From: Streptomyces coacervatus
Lineage (GTDB): Bacteria; Actinomycetota; Actinomycetes; Streptomycetales; Streptomycetaceae
DNA: 64,000 nt
Direction: 5' to 3'
Assembly: GCF_029223485.1 (NCBI RefSeq)
Contig: NZ_JARHTP010000003.1
Location: 62,001 to 126,000, forward strand
A program made the translations under genes and the position numbers. The notes beneath the pieces were generated by a model. It did not search any database. It was not told the origin of the DNA and saw only the letters and a program-made list of their open reading frames with translations. Shown one piece after another: positions 26,727 through 34,810 of the stretch (positions within the stretch are counted from its first letter, which is position 1; the number at the start of each line of letters is the position of its first letter).

Positions 26727-27332
26727 TCATGCGCCCCTTTCCAGCGCGGGATCGGGAGGGTCGGCCAAAGACTCTGCCAAGGTACGCAGAGCCGTGCGAA
26801 GCCGGGTCTTCGCGGTGCCCTCGGGGATGCCCAGTTCGACGGCGGCCTGCCGGTAGGTGCGGCCCGCGAAGTAGGCCAGGTGCACCACCTCCCGCTGGGG
26901 CTGCGGGAGTTCGGCGAGGGCGGTGTGCAGGAGCAGGGAGCGTTCGCGGTCGACGACCGTCTCGTCGGGGCCGGGCGAGGCGTCCGGGATGGCGTGCAGC
27001 GCGGAGTCGTCGGCGCGGGCGTCCTTGCGGTGCCGGGCCTCGCTGCGCACCCAGTCCACGGCCCGCCGGTGGGCGAGCATGGACAGCCAGGTGCGCAGGC
27101 TGCCCCGGTCCGCGTCGTAGGCGTACGGCCTGCTCCACAGCTGCGCGAAGACCTCCTGCGCCACGTCCTCGGCGGCGGCCGGGGAGCGGGTGACCCGCAC
27201 CGCGACCCGCCGCACCAGAGGGCCGTACGCCCCGTACACCTCGGCCAGCGCGGACTCGTCCCCGTACACCAGCCGCCGGTGCAGCTCCGTGTCGGCGGGC
27301 GGCTGCAGTGGGGTACTGCCCGTGGACTCCAC
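26727..27332 (-). CDS. ECF-type RNA polymerase sigma factor
   Basis: Sigma-70 family protein of 201 residues. Region 2 (about 28-95) includes AEDVAQEVFAQLWSRP and RGSLRTWLSMLAHRRAVDWVR. Region 4 (about 135-190) includes LPQPQREVVHLAYFAGRTYRQAAVELGI-type helix-turn-helix followed by EGTAKTRLRTALRTL. No C-terminal extension. Its stop overlaps an ATG of the downstream anti-sigma candidate, the standard layout of a sigma/anti-sigma pair. Target promoters cannot be predicted. Confidence 0.92.
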   Translation of the reverse strand: MESTGSTPLQPPADTELHRRLVYGDESALAEVYGAYGPLVRRVAVRVTRSPAAAEDVAQEVFAQLWSRPYAYDADRGSLRTWLSMLAHRRAVDWVRSEARHRKDARADDSALHAIPDASPGPDETVVDRERSLLLHTALAELPQPQREVVHLAYFAGRTYRQAAVELGIPEGTAKTRLRTALRTLAESLADPPDPALERGA

Positions 27333-27372
27333 GTGCCCTTCCTAGCGTCCGCGCAGGGCGTGCGCCAGTGGT

Positions 27373-28422
27373 TCAGGCAGACAGGACGTCCAGCAGCCGG
27401 TCGACATCGGCCGCGGTGTTGTACAGGTGGAAGGCGGCACGCAGGTTGCCCGCGCGGTCGGAGACCTCCACTCCGGCGCTGCTCAGCTCGGACTGGCGGC
27501 GGCCGAGTCCGGGCACGGAGACGATCGGTGAGCCGGGGGACGGGACGGGCTCGTGGCCGAGGGAGGCCAGGCCCGCGCGGAAGCGGTCGGCGAGGGCGAG
27601 GTCGTGGGCGCGTACGGCGTCCGTGCCGAGTTCCTCCAGGAGTTCGAGGGAGCGGCGGGCGCCGGCGTAGGAGAAGAGGGCGGGGCTCTCGTCGAACCGC
27701 CGGGCGGAGTGGGCGAGTTCGTCGATGGGGCCGTAACACGCGTCCCAGGGGTGTTCTCCCGCGACCCAGCCGGCGAACAGCGGGGTGAGCCCGCCGAGAT
27801 CCTCCGGGACGACCAGGAAGGCCACGCCCCGCGGGCAGACGAGCCACTTGAAGGCGACGGAGGCGGAGTAGTCGTAGGCGTCCGCGTCGAAGTCCAGCCA
27901 TCCGGCGGCCTGGGACGCGTCGATGTACGTACGTGCCCCGTGCTCGCGCGCCGCCTGCCGGATCGCGGGCAGGTCGGCCACGCGCCCGTCGGCGGACTGC
28001 GCGGCGCTGACCGCGACCAGGGCGGTGCCGGGCCGCACCGACTCGGCGATCCGCTCCAGCGGCACCACGCGCACCTTGAGGTCGGAACGGACATGGAAGG
28101 GGTTCACGACGGAGCTGAAGTCGCCCTCGGCGGTGAGGACTTCGGCGCCCTCGGGGAGAGAGGCCGCGATCAGGCCGCTGTAGACGGCGACCGAGGCCCC
28201 GGCCGCCACCCGGCGCTCGGGCACGCCCACGAGCCGCGCGAAACAGGCGCGGCTCGCCTCGACGTCCCCGAACATGTCGGTCGGATCACCGGCTGCGGCC
28301 GCCTCCACGGCGATGCGCATGGCGGCCACGGTGCGCGCCGGTACCAGCCCGGTGCTCGCGGTGTTCAGATAGGTGTTCTTCGGGGCGAACTCGGCACAGA
28401 CGAGGCTCTCGAAGGTCTCCAT
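27373..28422 (-). CDS. Class V aminotransferase / cysteine-desulfurase-like PLP enzyme
   Basis: PLP enzyme of 349 residues starting METFESLVCAEFAP, with an alternative start at 28458. It has the TYLNTASTGLVP N-terminus typical of isopenicillin-epimerase-like and NifS-like enzymes, the Asp in ARTYIDASQAAGWL, and Schiff-base Lys192 in ASVAFKWLVCPRGVAF. There is no catalytic Cys loop of a classical desulfurase, so it is more likely a lyase/epimerase-type relative. Its neighbours give no clear pathway. An inverted repeat GTTCC-N5-GGAAC lies upstream at 28475-28489. Confidence 0.78.
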   Translation of the reverse strand: METFESLVCAEFAPKNTYLNTASTGLVPARTVAAMRIAVEAAAAGDPTDMFGDVEASRACFARLVGVPERRVAAGASVAVYSGLIAASLPEGAEVLTAEGDFSSVVNPFHVRSDLKVRVVPLERIAESVRPGTALVAVSAAQSADGRVADLPAIRQAAREHGARTYIDASQAAGWLDFDADAYDYSASVAFKWLVCPRGVAFLVVPEDLGGLTPLFAGWVAGEHPWDACYGPIDELAHSARRFDESPALFSYAGARRSLELLEELGTDAVRAHDLALADRFRAGLASLGHEPVPSPGSPIVSVPGLGRRQSELSSAGVEVSDRAGNLRAAFHLYNTAADVDRLLDVLSA

Positions 28423-28474
28423 GGATCCACTGTGAGCCCCGGAGAACCCATAGTCCATTGCCGATTTCTACGTG

Positions 28475-28489
28475 GTTCCACTAAGGAAC
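28475..28489. promoter_or_regulatory. Short inverted repeat upstream of the PLP enzyme gene
   Basis: GTTCC-ACTAA-GGAAC, a 5-bp perfect inverted repeat in the 107-bp space between two minus-strand genes, flanked by ACGT on both sides. Possible operator of the downstream PLP enzyme gene; no regulator identified. Confidence 0.25.
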
Positions 28490-28529
28490 GCTTATACGTC
28501 CGCCCTGAGCTGGACGTCTTCTCGGCTTC

Positions 28530-29246
28530 TCAGTGCTGCGGCACCGCACACCCGTCGGGACCGCAGGCGTCCGCGTCACCCTGGTCGATCAGCTGGAGCG
28601 GCGAGCGCTCGCCCCACGCCTGGGTCAGCGCCTGGGTGAAGACCTCCGCGGGCTGGGCGCCGGAGACGCCGAACTTGCGGTCGAGGACGAAGAACGGCAC
28701 ACCGTTCGCGCCGAGCTGCGCCGCCTCGCGCTCGTCGGCGCGGACCTCGTCGGCATACGCGGCCGGGTCGGCGAGCACCTTGCGGGCACCCTCGGCCTCC
28801 AGACCGGCGGCGACGGCCAGCTCCACCAGCCGCTCCTCGCCCTCGCTGAACACGGACCGCTCCTCGGCGAAGTTCGCCTTGTAGAGGATCTGGATCAGCT
28901 CGTCCTGCCTGCCCTGCTCCTTGGCGAAGTGCAGCAGACGGTGCATGTCGAAGGTGTTGCCGTGGTCGCGGTCCCGGGTGCGGTACTCCAGGCCCTCGGC
29001 GGCGGCCTGCGCGCCCAGGTTCTCCTCACCGGCCTGCGCCTGCGCCTCGCTCATGCCGTACTTCTTGGTGAGCATCCTGATCACCGGCTGGATGTCGCCC
29101 TTGGCACGGCCCGGGTCCAGCTCGAAGGAGCGGTGCACGACCTCGACCTGGTCGCGGTGCGGGAAGGCGTCGAGCGCCTTCTCGAAGCGGGCCTTGCCCA
29201 CGTAGCACCAGGGGCACGCGATGTCCGACCAGATCTCGACCTTCAT
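28530..29246 (-). CDS. DsbA-family oxidoreductase (FrnE-like)
   Basis: Thioredoxin-fold protein of 238 residues with the active-site CPWC at residues 11-14 in IWSDIACPWCYVGKARFE. It matches the cytoplasmic FrnE/2-hydroxychromene-2-carboxylate-isomerase-like group. The cis-Pro segment NGVPFFVLDRKFGVSGAQ is present. The C-terminus adds a CGPDGC pair that may form a second redox or metal site. No signal peptide. ATG 29246 has GGAGAG just upstream. Likely a cytoplasmic thiol-disulfide oxidoreductase. Confidence 0.88.
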   Translation of the reverse strand: MKVEIWSDIACPWCYVGKARFEKALDAFPHRDQVEVVHRSFELDPGRAKGDIQPVIRMLTKKYGMSEAQAQAGEENLGAQAAAEGLEYRTRDRDHGNTFDMHRLLHFAKEQGRQDELIQILYKANFAEERSVFSEGEERLVELAVAAGLEAEGARKVLADPAAYADEVRADEREAAQLGANGVPFFVLDRKFGVSGAQPAEVFTQALTQAWGERSPLQLIDQGDADACGPDGCAVPQH

Positions 29247-29314
29247 GTTCTCTCCAGCTCGTACGGGTACGGAGGCACCCTCCGCCGGATGCATGAACGT
29301 TCAAGCAGCGAGGA

Positions 29315-29830
29315 TCATTCCCCGCTCGTTTCCCTGGGCACGGAGTAGCGCAGGAAGAGGTGGTGGTCGTCCTCGGCGGGCGGGTTGTCGGGGTCCGGGA
29401 TCCAGCCCTGGCGGGCGTAGAAGGCCTGGGCGCGCTCGTTGTCGGCGTGCACGTCGAGGACGGCCGTGCGCCTGCCGTCGGCCCGCCACTGCTCGACGCA
29501 GGCCGTGTGCAGGGCCGTACCGATGCCCGAGCGCCAGGCGTCGGGGTCGACGTGGAACTGGTAGAGCTTGACCGTTTCTGCCGAGGTGTCCGGCGGGGTG
29601 CGGAAGGAGGCGATGGCGACGATGCGGCCGTCCTCGACGAGGCACAGCACCTGCCCGTCCGGCCGCTCGATGGCACCCCGCCAGGCGGCGAGCCAGTCGG
29701 TGCCGTCCTCAGGAACCCCGTCCGGGTAGTACGTCGCCCGGGCCCGCGCGTGCAGCGCGGTGACGGCCTCGGCCTCGGCGGGCAGCACGGTACGGATCAC
29801 CCGGCCGCCCACGACTCGGTTACTGATCAT
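29315..29830 (-). CDS. GNAT-family N-acetyltransferase
   Basis: Protein of 171 residues with the GNAT core: KLYQFHVDPDAWRSGIGTAL supplies the acetyl-CoA pyrophosphate loop, and LDVHADNERAQAFYARQGW is the usual C-terminal strand-helix. The ATG overlaps the stop of the upstream GlxA-like regulator (ATGA), so they form one unit. Substrate unknown. Confidence 0.85.
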   Translation of the reverse strand: MISNRVVGGRVIRTVLPAEAEAVTALHARARATYYPDGVPEDGTDWLAAWRGAIERPDGQVLCLVEDGRIVAIASFRTPPDTSAETVKLYQFHVDPDAWRSGIGTALHTACVEQWRADGRRTAVLDVHADNERAQAFYARQGWIPDPDNPPAEDDHHLFLRYSVPRETSGE

Positions 29831-30822
29831 GCAACGGAGGACGAGCCGATGACCTCCTCGGTTCCCAGGCGGGTGAACTGCACCCGGTAGGCGCTCGGCG
29901 TCAGCCCGGTGCGCCTGACCACATGGGCCCGAAGGGAGTCCGCCGTGCCCAGACCGCAGGCGCGGGCCACCTGGTCCATGGGCAGGGTGGTGGTCTCCAG
30001 GAGTTCCCTGGCGCGCTCGATGCGCTGGTGCAGCAGCCACTGCAGGGGGCTGACCCCGCTCTCGGCATGGAAGCGGCGGGTGAGCGTCCGTACGGAGACT
30101 CCCGCATGGCGGGCCAGATCGGTCAGGGTGAGCGGCTTGTCGAGGTTGCGCATGGCCCAGCCGCGGGTGTCGGCGCAGACGGTGCCCCGCTCGGGCGGCA
30201 GCGGGGTGTGGGTGAACTGGGTCTGCCCGCCCGGCCGTACGGGGGCGACGAGGGCGAGCCGGGCGACCTCGTTGGCGACGGCGGCGCCGTAGTCGGTGCG
30301 GATGATGTGCAGACAGAGGTCGATGCCGGCGGCGTAGCCGGAGGCCGTCACGTACGGGCCGTCCTGGACGTACAGCACATCTCCCTGAAGGTCGACCTGC
30401 GGGTACCGCCGGCGCAGTTCCTCGGCGTGCGCCCAGTACGTCGTGGCTTTGCGGCCCTGAAGCAGGCCTGCCTCGGCGAGCTGGAAGGCGCCGGTGCAGA
30501 GGGAGGCGATGCGCCTGCCGTCGGCGGCGGCTGCCTTGACGGCGGCCACGATCCGGGGGTCCGGCAGGTAGGGCGCTCCGGTACCGGCGACGACCACGGT
30601 GTCCGCATCCTTCAGCGCGTCGAGGCCGTGGCGGACGTACAGGTCGAGGCCGCCGGAGGTGGGCACCGGTCCCGGCTCGGCCGCGCAGATGACGACCTCG
30701 TAGCCCGGCCGCCCGTCCACCTCGACCTTGGCGAACAGCAGCTCCGGAATGGCGAGGTTGAACATCGAGACGGGCGACGGCGCGATGACGGCGATGCGGT
30801 GCGGTGTCCGTTTCCTCGGCAT
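29827..30822 (-). CDS. GlxA-type transcriptional regulator (DJ-1/PfpI + AraC HTH)
   Basis: Regulator of 331 residues. The N-terminal DJ-1/PfpI-like amidotransferase domain (about 1-190) has the nucleophile-elbow Cys in IASLCTGAFQLAEAGLL. The C-terminal AraC domain (about 215-320) has two helix-turn-helix motifs, LTDLARHAGVSVRTLTRRF and MDQVARACGLGTADSLRAH. It is divergently transcribed from an MFS exporter 70 bp away, the common layout for a local regulator controlling that exporter. It is translationally coupled to the GNAT gene. Confidence 0.9.
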   Translation of the reverse strand: MPRKRTPHRIAVIAPSPVSMFNLAIPELLFAKVEVDGRPGYEVVICAAEPGPVPTSGGLDLYVRHGLDALKDADTVVVAGTGAPYLPDPRIVAAVKAAAADGRRIASLCTGAFQLAEAGLLQGRKATTYWAHAEELRRRYPQVDLQGDVLYVQDGPYVTASGYAAGIDLCLHIIRTDYGAAVANEVARLALVAPVRPGGQTQFTHTPLPPERGTVCADTRGWAMRNLDKPLTLTDLARHAGVSVRTLTRRFHAESGVSPLQWLLHQRIERARELLETTTLPMDQVARACGLGTADSLRAHVVRRTGLTPSAYRVQFTRLGTEEVIGSSSVA

Positions 30823-30892
30823 GGCCAGAACCTCCGGGAGTATGGCATTCAGGCCACTACTGTACGACGCCGAAGATCCGCAGCATGGACGC

Positions 30893-32260
30893 ATGACGAT
30901 GAACCGGACGGTCAAGGGCGATGAACTCGCCACTTTCGGGCGGAAGTTGGGACCCGATCGGTCCTCCCCCGCGCTCACTCTCACCGCCGCGCTCCTCGGC
31001 TTCGCGCTGATCTGCCTCGACGCGTCCGTGGTGAACGTGGCCCTGCCCGCGATCGGCCACTCCCTCGGCGGCGGGATGGCCGGCCTGCAGTGGGTGGTGG
31101 ACGCGTACACCCTGCCCTTCGCGGCGCTGATGCTGTCCACCGGCGCCTTCTCGGACCGGGCCGGGGCGAGCCGTGCCTTCGCGCTCGGCACCGCGGTCTT
31201 CACGCTGGCCTCGGCGGCCTGCGGACTGGCGCCGAACCTGCCGGCCCTGATCGGCGCGCGGGTGGTGCAGGGCATGGCGGCGGCCGTGGTGCTCCCGGCC
31301 TCGCTGGCGCTGGTGCGGCAGGCGTTCCCGGAACCGGCGCGGCGGTCGCGCGCCGTCGCCACATGGGCCGCGGGCGGTTCGGCGGCGGTGGCACTGGGCC
31401 CGGTGGCGGGCGGGCTGCTGACCACGGCCTGGGACTGGCGGGGGATCTTCTTCGTCAATCTGCCGCTGGGCGCCCTGATCCTGGCGCTGCTAGTACGGGC
31501 TCCGCGGTCGGAGCGACGGCCTGCGCCGCTGGATGTGCCGGGGCAGGTTTCCGCGGTGGTGGCGCTGACCGCCCTGACCTTCGCGGTGATCGAGGGCGGG
31601 ACGGCGGGGTGGGTCGCGGTGGCAGTCGCCGTCGTCGCGGCCGTCGCGTTCTTCCGGATCGAGGCGCGCAGTCCCCATCCGGTCGTCCCGCTCGGCCTGT
31701 TCCGCAACCGGACGGTGGCGGTCGCGGTCGCGGCGGGGGCGGCGGTGAGTGTGGCCTTCTACAGCGTGGTGTTCGTCTTCTCCCTTTTCTTCCAGCAGGT
31801 CCAGGGGCTGTCCGCGCTGCGGGCCGGGCTGGCGTTCCTGCCGATGACGGGGCTGATCGCGGTGACGAACGTCGTGGCGGGCAAGCTCGCGGGGCGGTAC
31901 GGGGCGAAGGTGCCGATGCTGGTGGGGCAGGCGCTGGCCGTCGTCGGACTGCTGGTGCTGTTGTACGTCGACGCCGGGACGTCTTCTGTGCTGGCGGCGG
32001 TGCTGTTGGTGCCGTTGGCGCTGGGGTGCGCGTTGACGGTGCCGCCGCTGACGGCCGCGATGATGGATGCGGTGCCGGTGGAGCGGGCGGGGTTGGCGGC
32101 GGGGATGCTGAACGCTGCGCGGCAGGTGGCCGGGGGGTTGGGGATCGCCGTTTTCGGGGCGCTGATCTCCGGGGGGTTTGCCGAGGGGATGCGTCTGGCG
32201 TTGGTGATCAGTGCGGGGGTGCTCGCGCTGACGGGTGCGGCCACGTCTCGGTTGCGGTAG
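30893..32260 (+). CDS. MFS drug-type exporter (DHA2-like, about 14 helices)
   Basis: Membrane protein of 455 residues. Motif C-like GGSAAVALGPVAGGLL in helix 5 marks an antiporter, and the N-terminal helix has LDASVVNVALPAIG, the DHA2 (14-TMS) signature. Two close in-frame ATGs (30893, 30899) compete as start. Divergent from the GlxA-type regulator. Likely exports a drug or metabolite by proton antiport; substrate unknown. A family A repeat with a perfect 8-bp hairpin lies immediately after the stop. Confidence 0.88.
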   Translation: MTMNRTVKGDELATFGRKLGPDRSSPALTLTAALLGFALICLDASVVNVALPAIGHSLGGGMAGLQWVVDAYTLPFAALMLSTGAFSDRAGASRAFALGTAVFTLASAACGLAPNLPALIGARVVQGMAAAVVLPASLALVRQAFPEPARRSRAVATWAAGGSAAVALGPVAGGLLTTAWDWRGIFFVNLPLGALILALLVRAPRSERRPAPLDVPGQVSAVVALTALTFAVIEGGTAGWVAVAVAVVAAVAFFRIEARSPHPVVPLGLFRNRTVAVAVAAGAAVSVAFYSVVFVFSLFFQQVQGLSALRAGLAFLPMTGLIAVTNVVAGKLAGRYGAKVPMLVGQALAVVGLLVLLYVDAGTSSVLAAVLLVPLALGCALTVPPLTAAMMDAVPVERAGLAAGMLNAARQVAGGLGIAVFGALISGGFAEGMRLALVISAGVLALTGAATSRLR

Positions 32261-32262
32261 CG

Positions 32263-32331
32263 CTGGGGGCTCCGCCCCCAGACCCCCGTTCGGCCCTGAA
32301 GGGGCCTCGTCCTCAAACGCCGGACGGGCTG
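32263..32331 (+). repeat. Family A intergenic repeat, copy 3, with terminator hairpin
   Basis: Perfect stem CTGGGGGC-TCC-GCCCCCAG at 32263-32281, then ACCCCCGTTCGGCCCTGAAG, GGGCCTCGTCCTCAAACG and CCGGACGGGCTG. It starts 2 bp after the MFS stop and should terminate it. Confidence 0.85.
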
Positions 32332-32373
32332 AAGTGCAGTGACCGGCGTCCTCGACCAGCCGACAGGCTGAAA

Positions 32374-32982
32374 CTAACTGCCGTCTCGCAGATCGGCAGG
32401 CCAGTTGGGTCTGAACTCGATGTGGTCGTATGTCACCACGCACCCCGACCCCATCGGCGACTGCGTCATGAAGCCGACCAGGGCTGCGTCCGTCTCCTTC
32501 TCACCGCCCAGGGTGAAGAGGCGGACGAAGGTCCAGTGCTTGCCGTCGCGGGAGGCGTGGAAGGCGAAGGCCCGGCCCGTGCGGCTCAGTCGGAGCCATA
32601 CCGAACTGCCGTCCACGGTGAAGGAGTTGGCGTCATCGGAGTGTCCCCGGGTGACCACCGTGCAGACGGTGGGCACGTCCGGGGAGTACTCCAGGCAGAG
32701 CTTGGCCCAGGCCCGCTCGCCGACATGGACGTACAACACCCCCGCGTCGAAGGCCGAGGCGAACCCGACCGTGACGCGCGCGATCAGCTGGAAGTCCCCT
32801 TCGGGCGCCCCGAGAAGCCGAGGCGCATCGGAGGCCGGATCCAGCGCCTCCCCGGTGGGCGGCACAAACCGGTCCTGCCGGGGCCCGGCCCATCCGGTGA
32901 GCACGCCGTCCTCGTAGGACCAGTTGCCTTGAGGGCCATAGGTGCGGAGGAGGAAGGGCAGTTCGGGAAGTTTGACGTCCAT
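32374..32982 (-). CDS. DUF1349 (YesU-like) lectin-fold protein
   Basis: Protein of 202 residues without a signal peptide, matching DUF1349, a concanavalin-like beta-jelly-roll fold. Recognisable stretches are FDAGVLYVHVGERAWAKLC, SVWLRLSRTGRAFAFHAS and the late CVVTYDHIEF. Bacillus YesU belongs to the same family and sits in a rhamnogalacturonan-use cluster; the biochemical role is unsettled. A family B repeat lies just upstream (33011-33084), between this gene and the ALDH. Confidence 0.82.
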   Translation of the reverse strand: MDVKLPELPFLLRTYGPQGNWSYEDGVLTGWAGPRQDRFVPPTGEALDPASDAPRLLGAPEGDFQLIARVTVGFASAFDAGVLYVHVGERAWAKLCLEYSPDVPTVCTVVTRGHSDDANSFTVDGSSVWLRLSRTGRAFAFHASRDGKHWTFVRLFTLGGEKETDAALVGFMTQSPMGSGCVVTYDHIEFRPNWPADLRDGS

Positions 32983-33010
32983 CCAGTGATGCTCTCAGGT
33001 TCAGGGAGGG

Positions 33011-33084
33011 TTTTTAGGGGCGCGGGGCTGTATCGATTTGCGGCTCCGCCGCGTGGGCGCGACAAGCCACGACGAAGCCGCAGC
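33011..33084 (+). repeat. Family B intergenic repeat, copy 3
   Basis: TTTTTAGGGGCGCGGGGCTG, TATCGATTTGCGGCTCCGCC, GCGTGGGCGCGACAAGCCAC, ending near GAAGCCGCAGC. GCGGC-TCC-GCCGC can form a small hairpin. It lies between the 3' end of the ALDH gene and the 5' end of the DUF1349 gene, both on the minus strand, the same context as copy 5. Confidence 0.85.
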
Positions 33085-33125
33085 CGGCAAGCAACCCGCA
33101 CCCCTACGGCGCACCCCGCGGAGCG

Positions 33126-34655
33126 CTACCGCTCAAGGCGGCCATTGAACCGTCGGGGCAATCCCAGCGGGTTGTCGTCCCGCAGCTCGGGCGGCAGGAT
33201 CGCCTCCGGCGCCGTCTGGTACGTCACCGGCCGCATCCACCGCTCGATGGCCGTACCGCCGACGGACGTCGACGTCGACGTGGTCGCCGGGTACGGGCCG
33301 CCGTGATGCTGAGCGGGAGCCACCGCGACACCCGTCGGCCAGCCGTTGACCAGCACACGCCCCGCGAGCGGAGTCAGCTCGGCCAGCAGCTCCGCGCCAC
33401 GGCCTTCCCCGGCCGCCTCCTCCGCCGACAGATGAACCGTCGCCGTGAGATTGCCGGGCAGCCGCGACAGCACCTCCTGCACCTGGGCCTCGTCCTCGTA
33501 GCGGGCCACCACGGTGACCGGCCCGAAGCACTCCTCCAGGAGCAGGTCGTACTGGCCTTCCTGCGCCAGCTTGTCGGCCGAGACCGTCAGGAACCCGGCG
33601 CTCACCGTGTGCTCGCTGCCCGCGCCCGGCGTCACCGGGGACTCGACCTCGGGAAGCTCCGCGCGCTCGGCGACCCCGGCGATGAAGTTGTCGCGCATGC
33701 GGTGGTCCAGCAGGACCCCCGCGTCGGTGTCGCTGACCGCGTCCGTCAGGGACTTCACCAGGCGGTCGCCCGCCGCGCCGGACGGCGCCAGCACCAGGCC
33801 CGGCTTCACACAGAACTGGCCCACACCCAGCGTCATCGAACCGGCGAGACCGGTACCGATGGCCTCCGCCCGCTCGGCCGCGGCGGCCTCGGTGACGACG
33901 ACGGGGTTCAGGGAGCCGAGCTCGCCGTGGAAGGGGATCGGCGTCGGGCGTGCGGCGGCGGCGTCGAAGAGGGCACGGCCGCCTCGTACGGAACCGGTGA
34001 AGCCGGCCGCCGACACCAGGGGGTGCTTGACCAGCTCGACGCCCGCCTCGAAGCCGTGGACCAGGCCGACGACGCCCTCGGGGATGCCGTGCGCGGCGGC
34101 GGCGCGGCGCAGCACCTTGGCGACCAGTTCGGACAGGGCCGGGTGGTCGGGGTGGGCCTTGACGACGACCGGGCAGCCGGCGCCGAGCGCGCTCGCGGTG
34201 TCGCCGCCGGCGACCGAGAAGGCGAAGGGGAAGTTGGAGGCCGAGTAGACGGCGACGACGCCCAGCGGCACCTTGTAGCGGCGCAGGTCGGGGATCGGCG
34301 GGGTCGCGGTGTCGTCGGGGTGGTTGATGATCACGTCGAGGAAGGCGCCCTCGTCGACGATGTCCGCGAAGGCCCGCAACTGGTAGCAGGTGCGGGCGAG
34401 TTCGCCGTTGAGGCGGACCGGGCCGAGCGCGGTCTCCGCGTCGGCGGTCTCGACGAGTCCGCCCTTCGCCGCCTCCAGCTGCTCGGCGGCGGTGCGCAGG
34501 AAGGCCGAGCGGACCGCGCGGTCGGCGAGGGCGCCGCGCGCGGCGCACGCGGCGCGGACGGCGGCGTCCACCTCCTGGGCTGTGGCCTCCACCGCAACCT
34601 GTTCACGCTGCTTCCCGGTACGGGGGTCGACACTCCAGACTGGTGCTGCTGCCAC
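33126..34655 (-). CDS. NADP-type aldehyde dehydrogenase, alpha-ketoglutarate-semialdehyde-dehydrogenase-like
   Basis: ALDH of 509 residues, class III KGSADH-like. Motifs are VYSASNFPFAFSVAGGDTAS, the general-base Glu in FHGELGSLNPVV, and catalytic Cys282 in GVGQFCVKPGL. Members oxidise alpha-ketoglutarate semialdehyde to 2-oxoglutarate at the end of oxidative pentose and hexuronate routes. GTG 34655 is chosen because GGAGGG lies 7 nt upstream; the open frame starts at GTG 34670. It is divergent from an IclR regulator, with palindromes between them, so it is probably controlled by it. Confidence 0.87.
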   Translation of the reverse strand: MAAAPVWSVDPRTGKQREQVAVEATAQEVDAAVRAACAARGALADRAVRSAFLRTAAEQLEAAKGGLVETADAETALGPVRLNGELARTCYQLRAFADIVDEGAFLDVIINHPDDTATPPIPDLRRYKVPLGVVAVYSASNFPFAFSVAGGDTASALGAGCPVVVKAHPDHPALSELVAKVLRRAAAAHGIPEGVVGLVHGFEAGVELVKHPLVSAAGFTGSVRGGRALFDAAAARPTPIPFHGELGSLNPVVVTEAAAAERAEAIGTGLAGSMTLGVGQFCVKPGLVLAPSGAAGDRLVKSLTDAVSDTDAGVLLDHRMRDNFIAGVAERAELPEVESPVTPGAGSEHTVSAGFLTVSADKLAQEGQYDLLLEECFGPVTVVARYEDEAQVQEVLSRLPGNLTATVHLSAEEAAGEGRGAELLAELTPLAGRVLVNGWPTGVAVAPAQHHGGPYPATTSTSTSVGGTAIERWMRPVTYQTAPEAILPPELRDDNPLGLPRRFNGRLER

Positions 34656-34678
34656 CGCGGGTCCCTCCACGTATGTCT

Positions 34679-34706
34679 TGCGGTATGTCCTGCTTGTATT
34701 GCCGCA
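34679..34706. promoter_or_regulatory. Long-spaced inverted repeat and 12-bp direct repeat upstream of the ALDH gene
   Basis: TGCGG ... CCGCA (34679-34683 / 34702-34706) flanks the region just upstream of the ALDH start. A GTATGTCyTGC element occurs at 34671 and again at 34683, exactly 12 bp apart. These may be operator half-sites for the divergent IclR-family regulator. Confidence 0.35.
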
Positions 34707-34730
34707 GTATCTGGGTCATCCACCAGGGTC

Positions 34731-34746
34731 GTTCGATATACTGAAC
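34731..34746. promoter_or_regulatory. Putative IclR-type operator (GTTC-N8-GAAC)
   Basis: GTTCGATATACTGAAC lies between the divergent ALDH and IclR genes. Short palindromes of this form with an AT-rich centre are typical IclR-family targets. It is 65 bp upstream of the chosen IclR start (34811) and 76 bp from the ALDH start. Confidence 0.5.
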
Positions 34747-34810
34747 GCTGTCTCTGATGATGAATATGCTGTTGGAGACTATTTCCCGTCGAACGAAGGG
34801 GTCAAGGGCG

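Noticed and set aside
26727..26730. ATG at 26730 as start of the anti-sigma candidate
   Set aside because: It overlaps the sigma stop, but the ATG at 26703 has a much better AGGAGG site; kept only as an alternative.
31090..33306. 738-codon plus-strand frame through the MFS, repeat and DUF1349 genes
   Set aside because: Crosses two real genes on different strands and gives Gly/Ala/Arg-rich nonsense.
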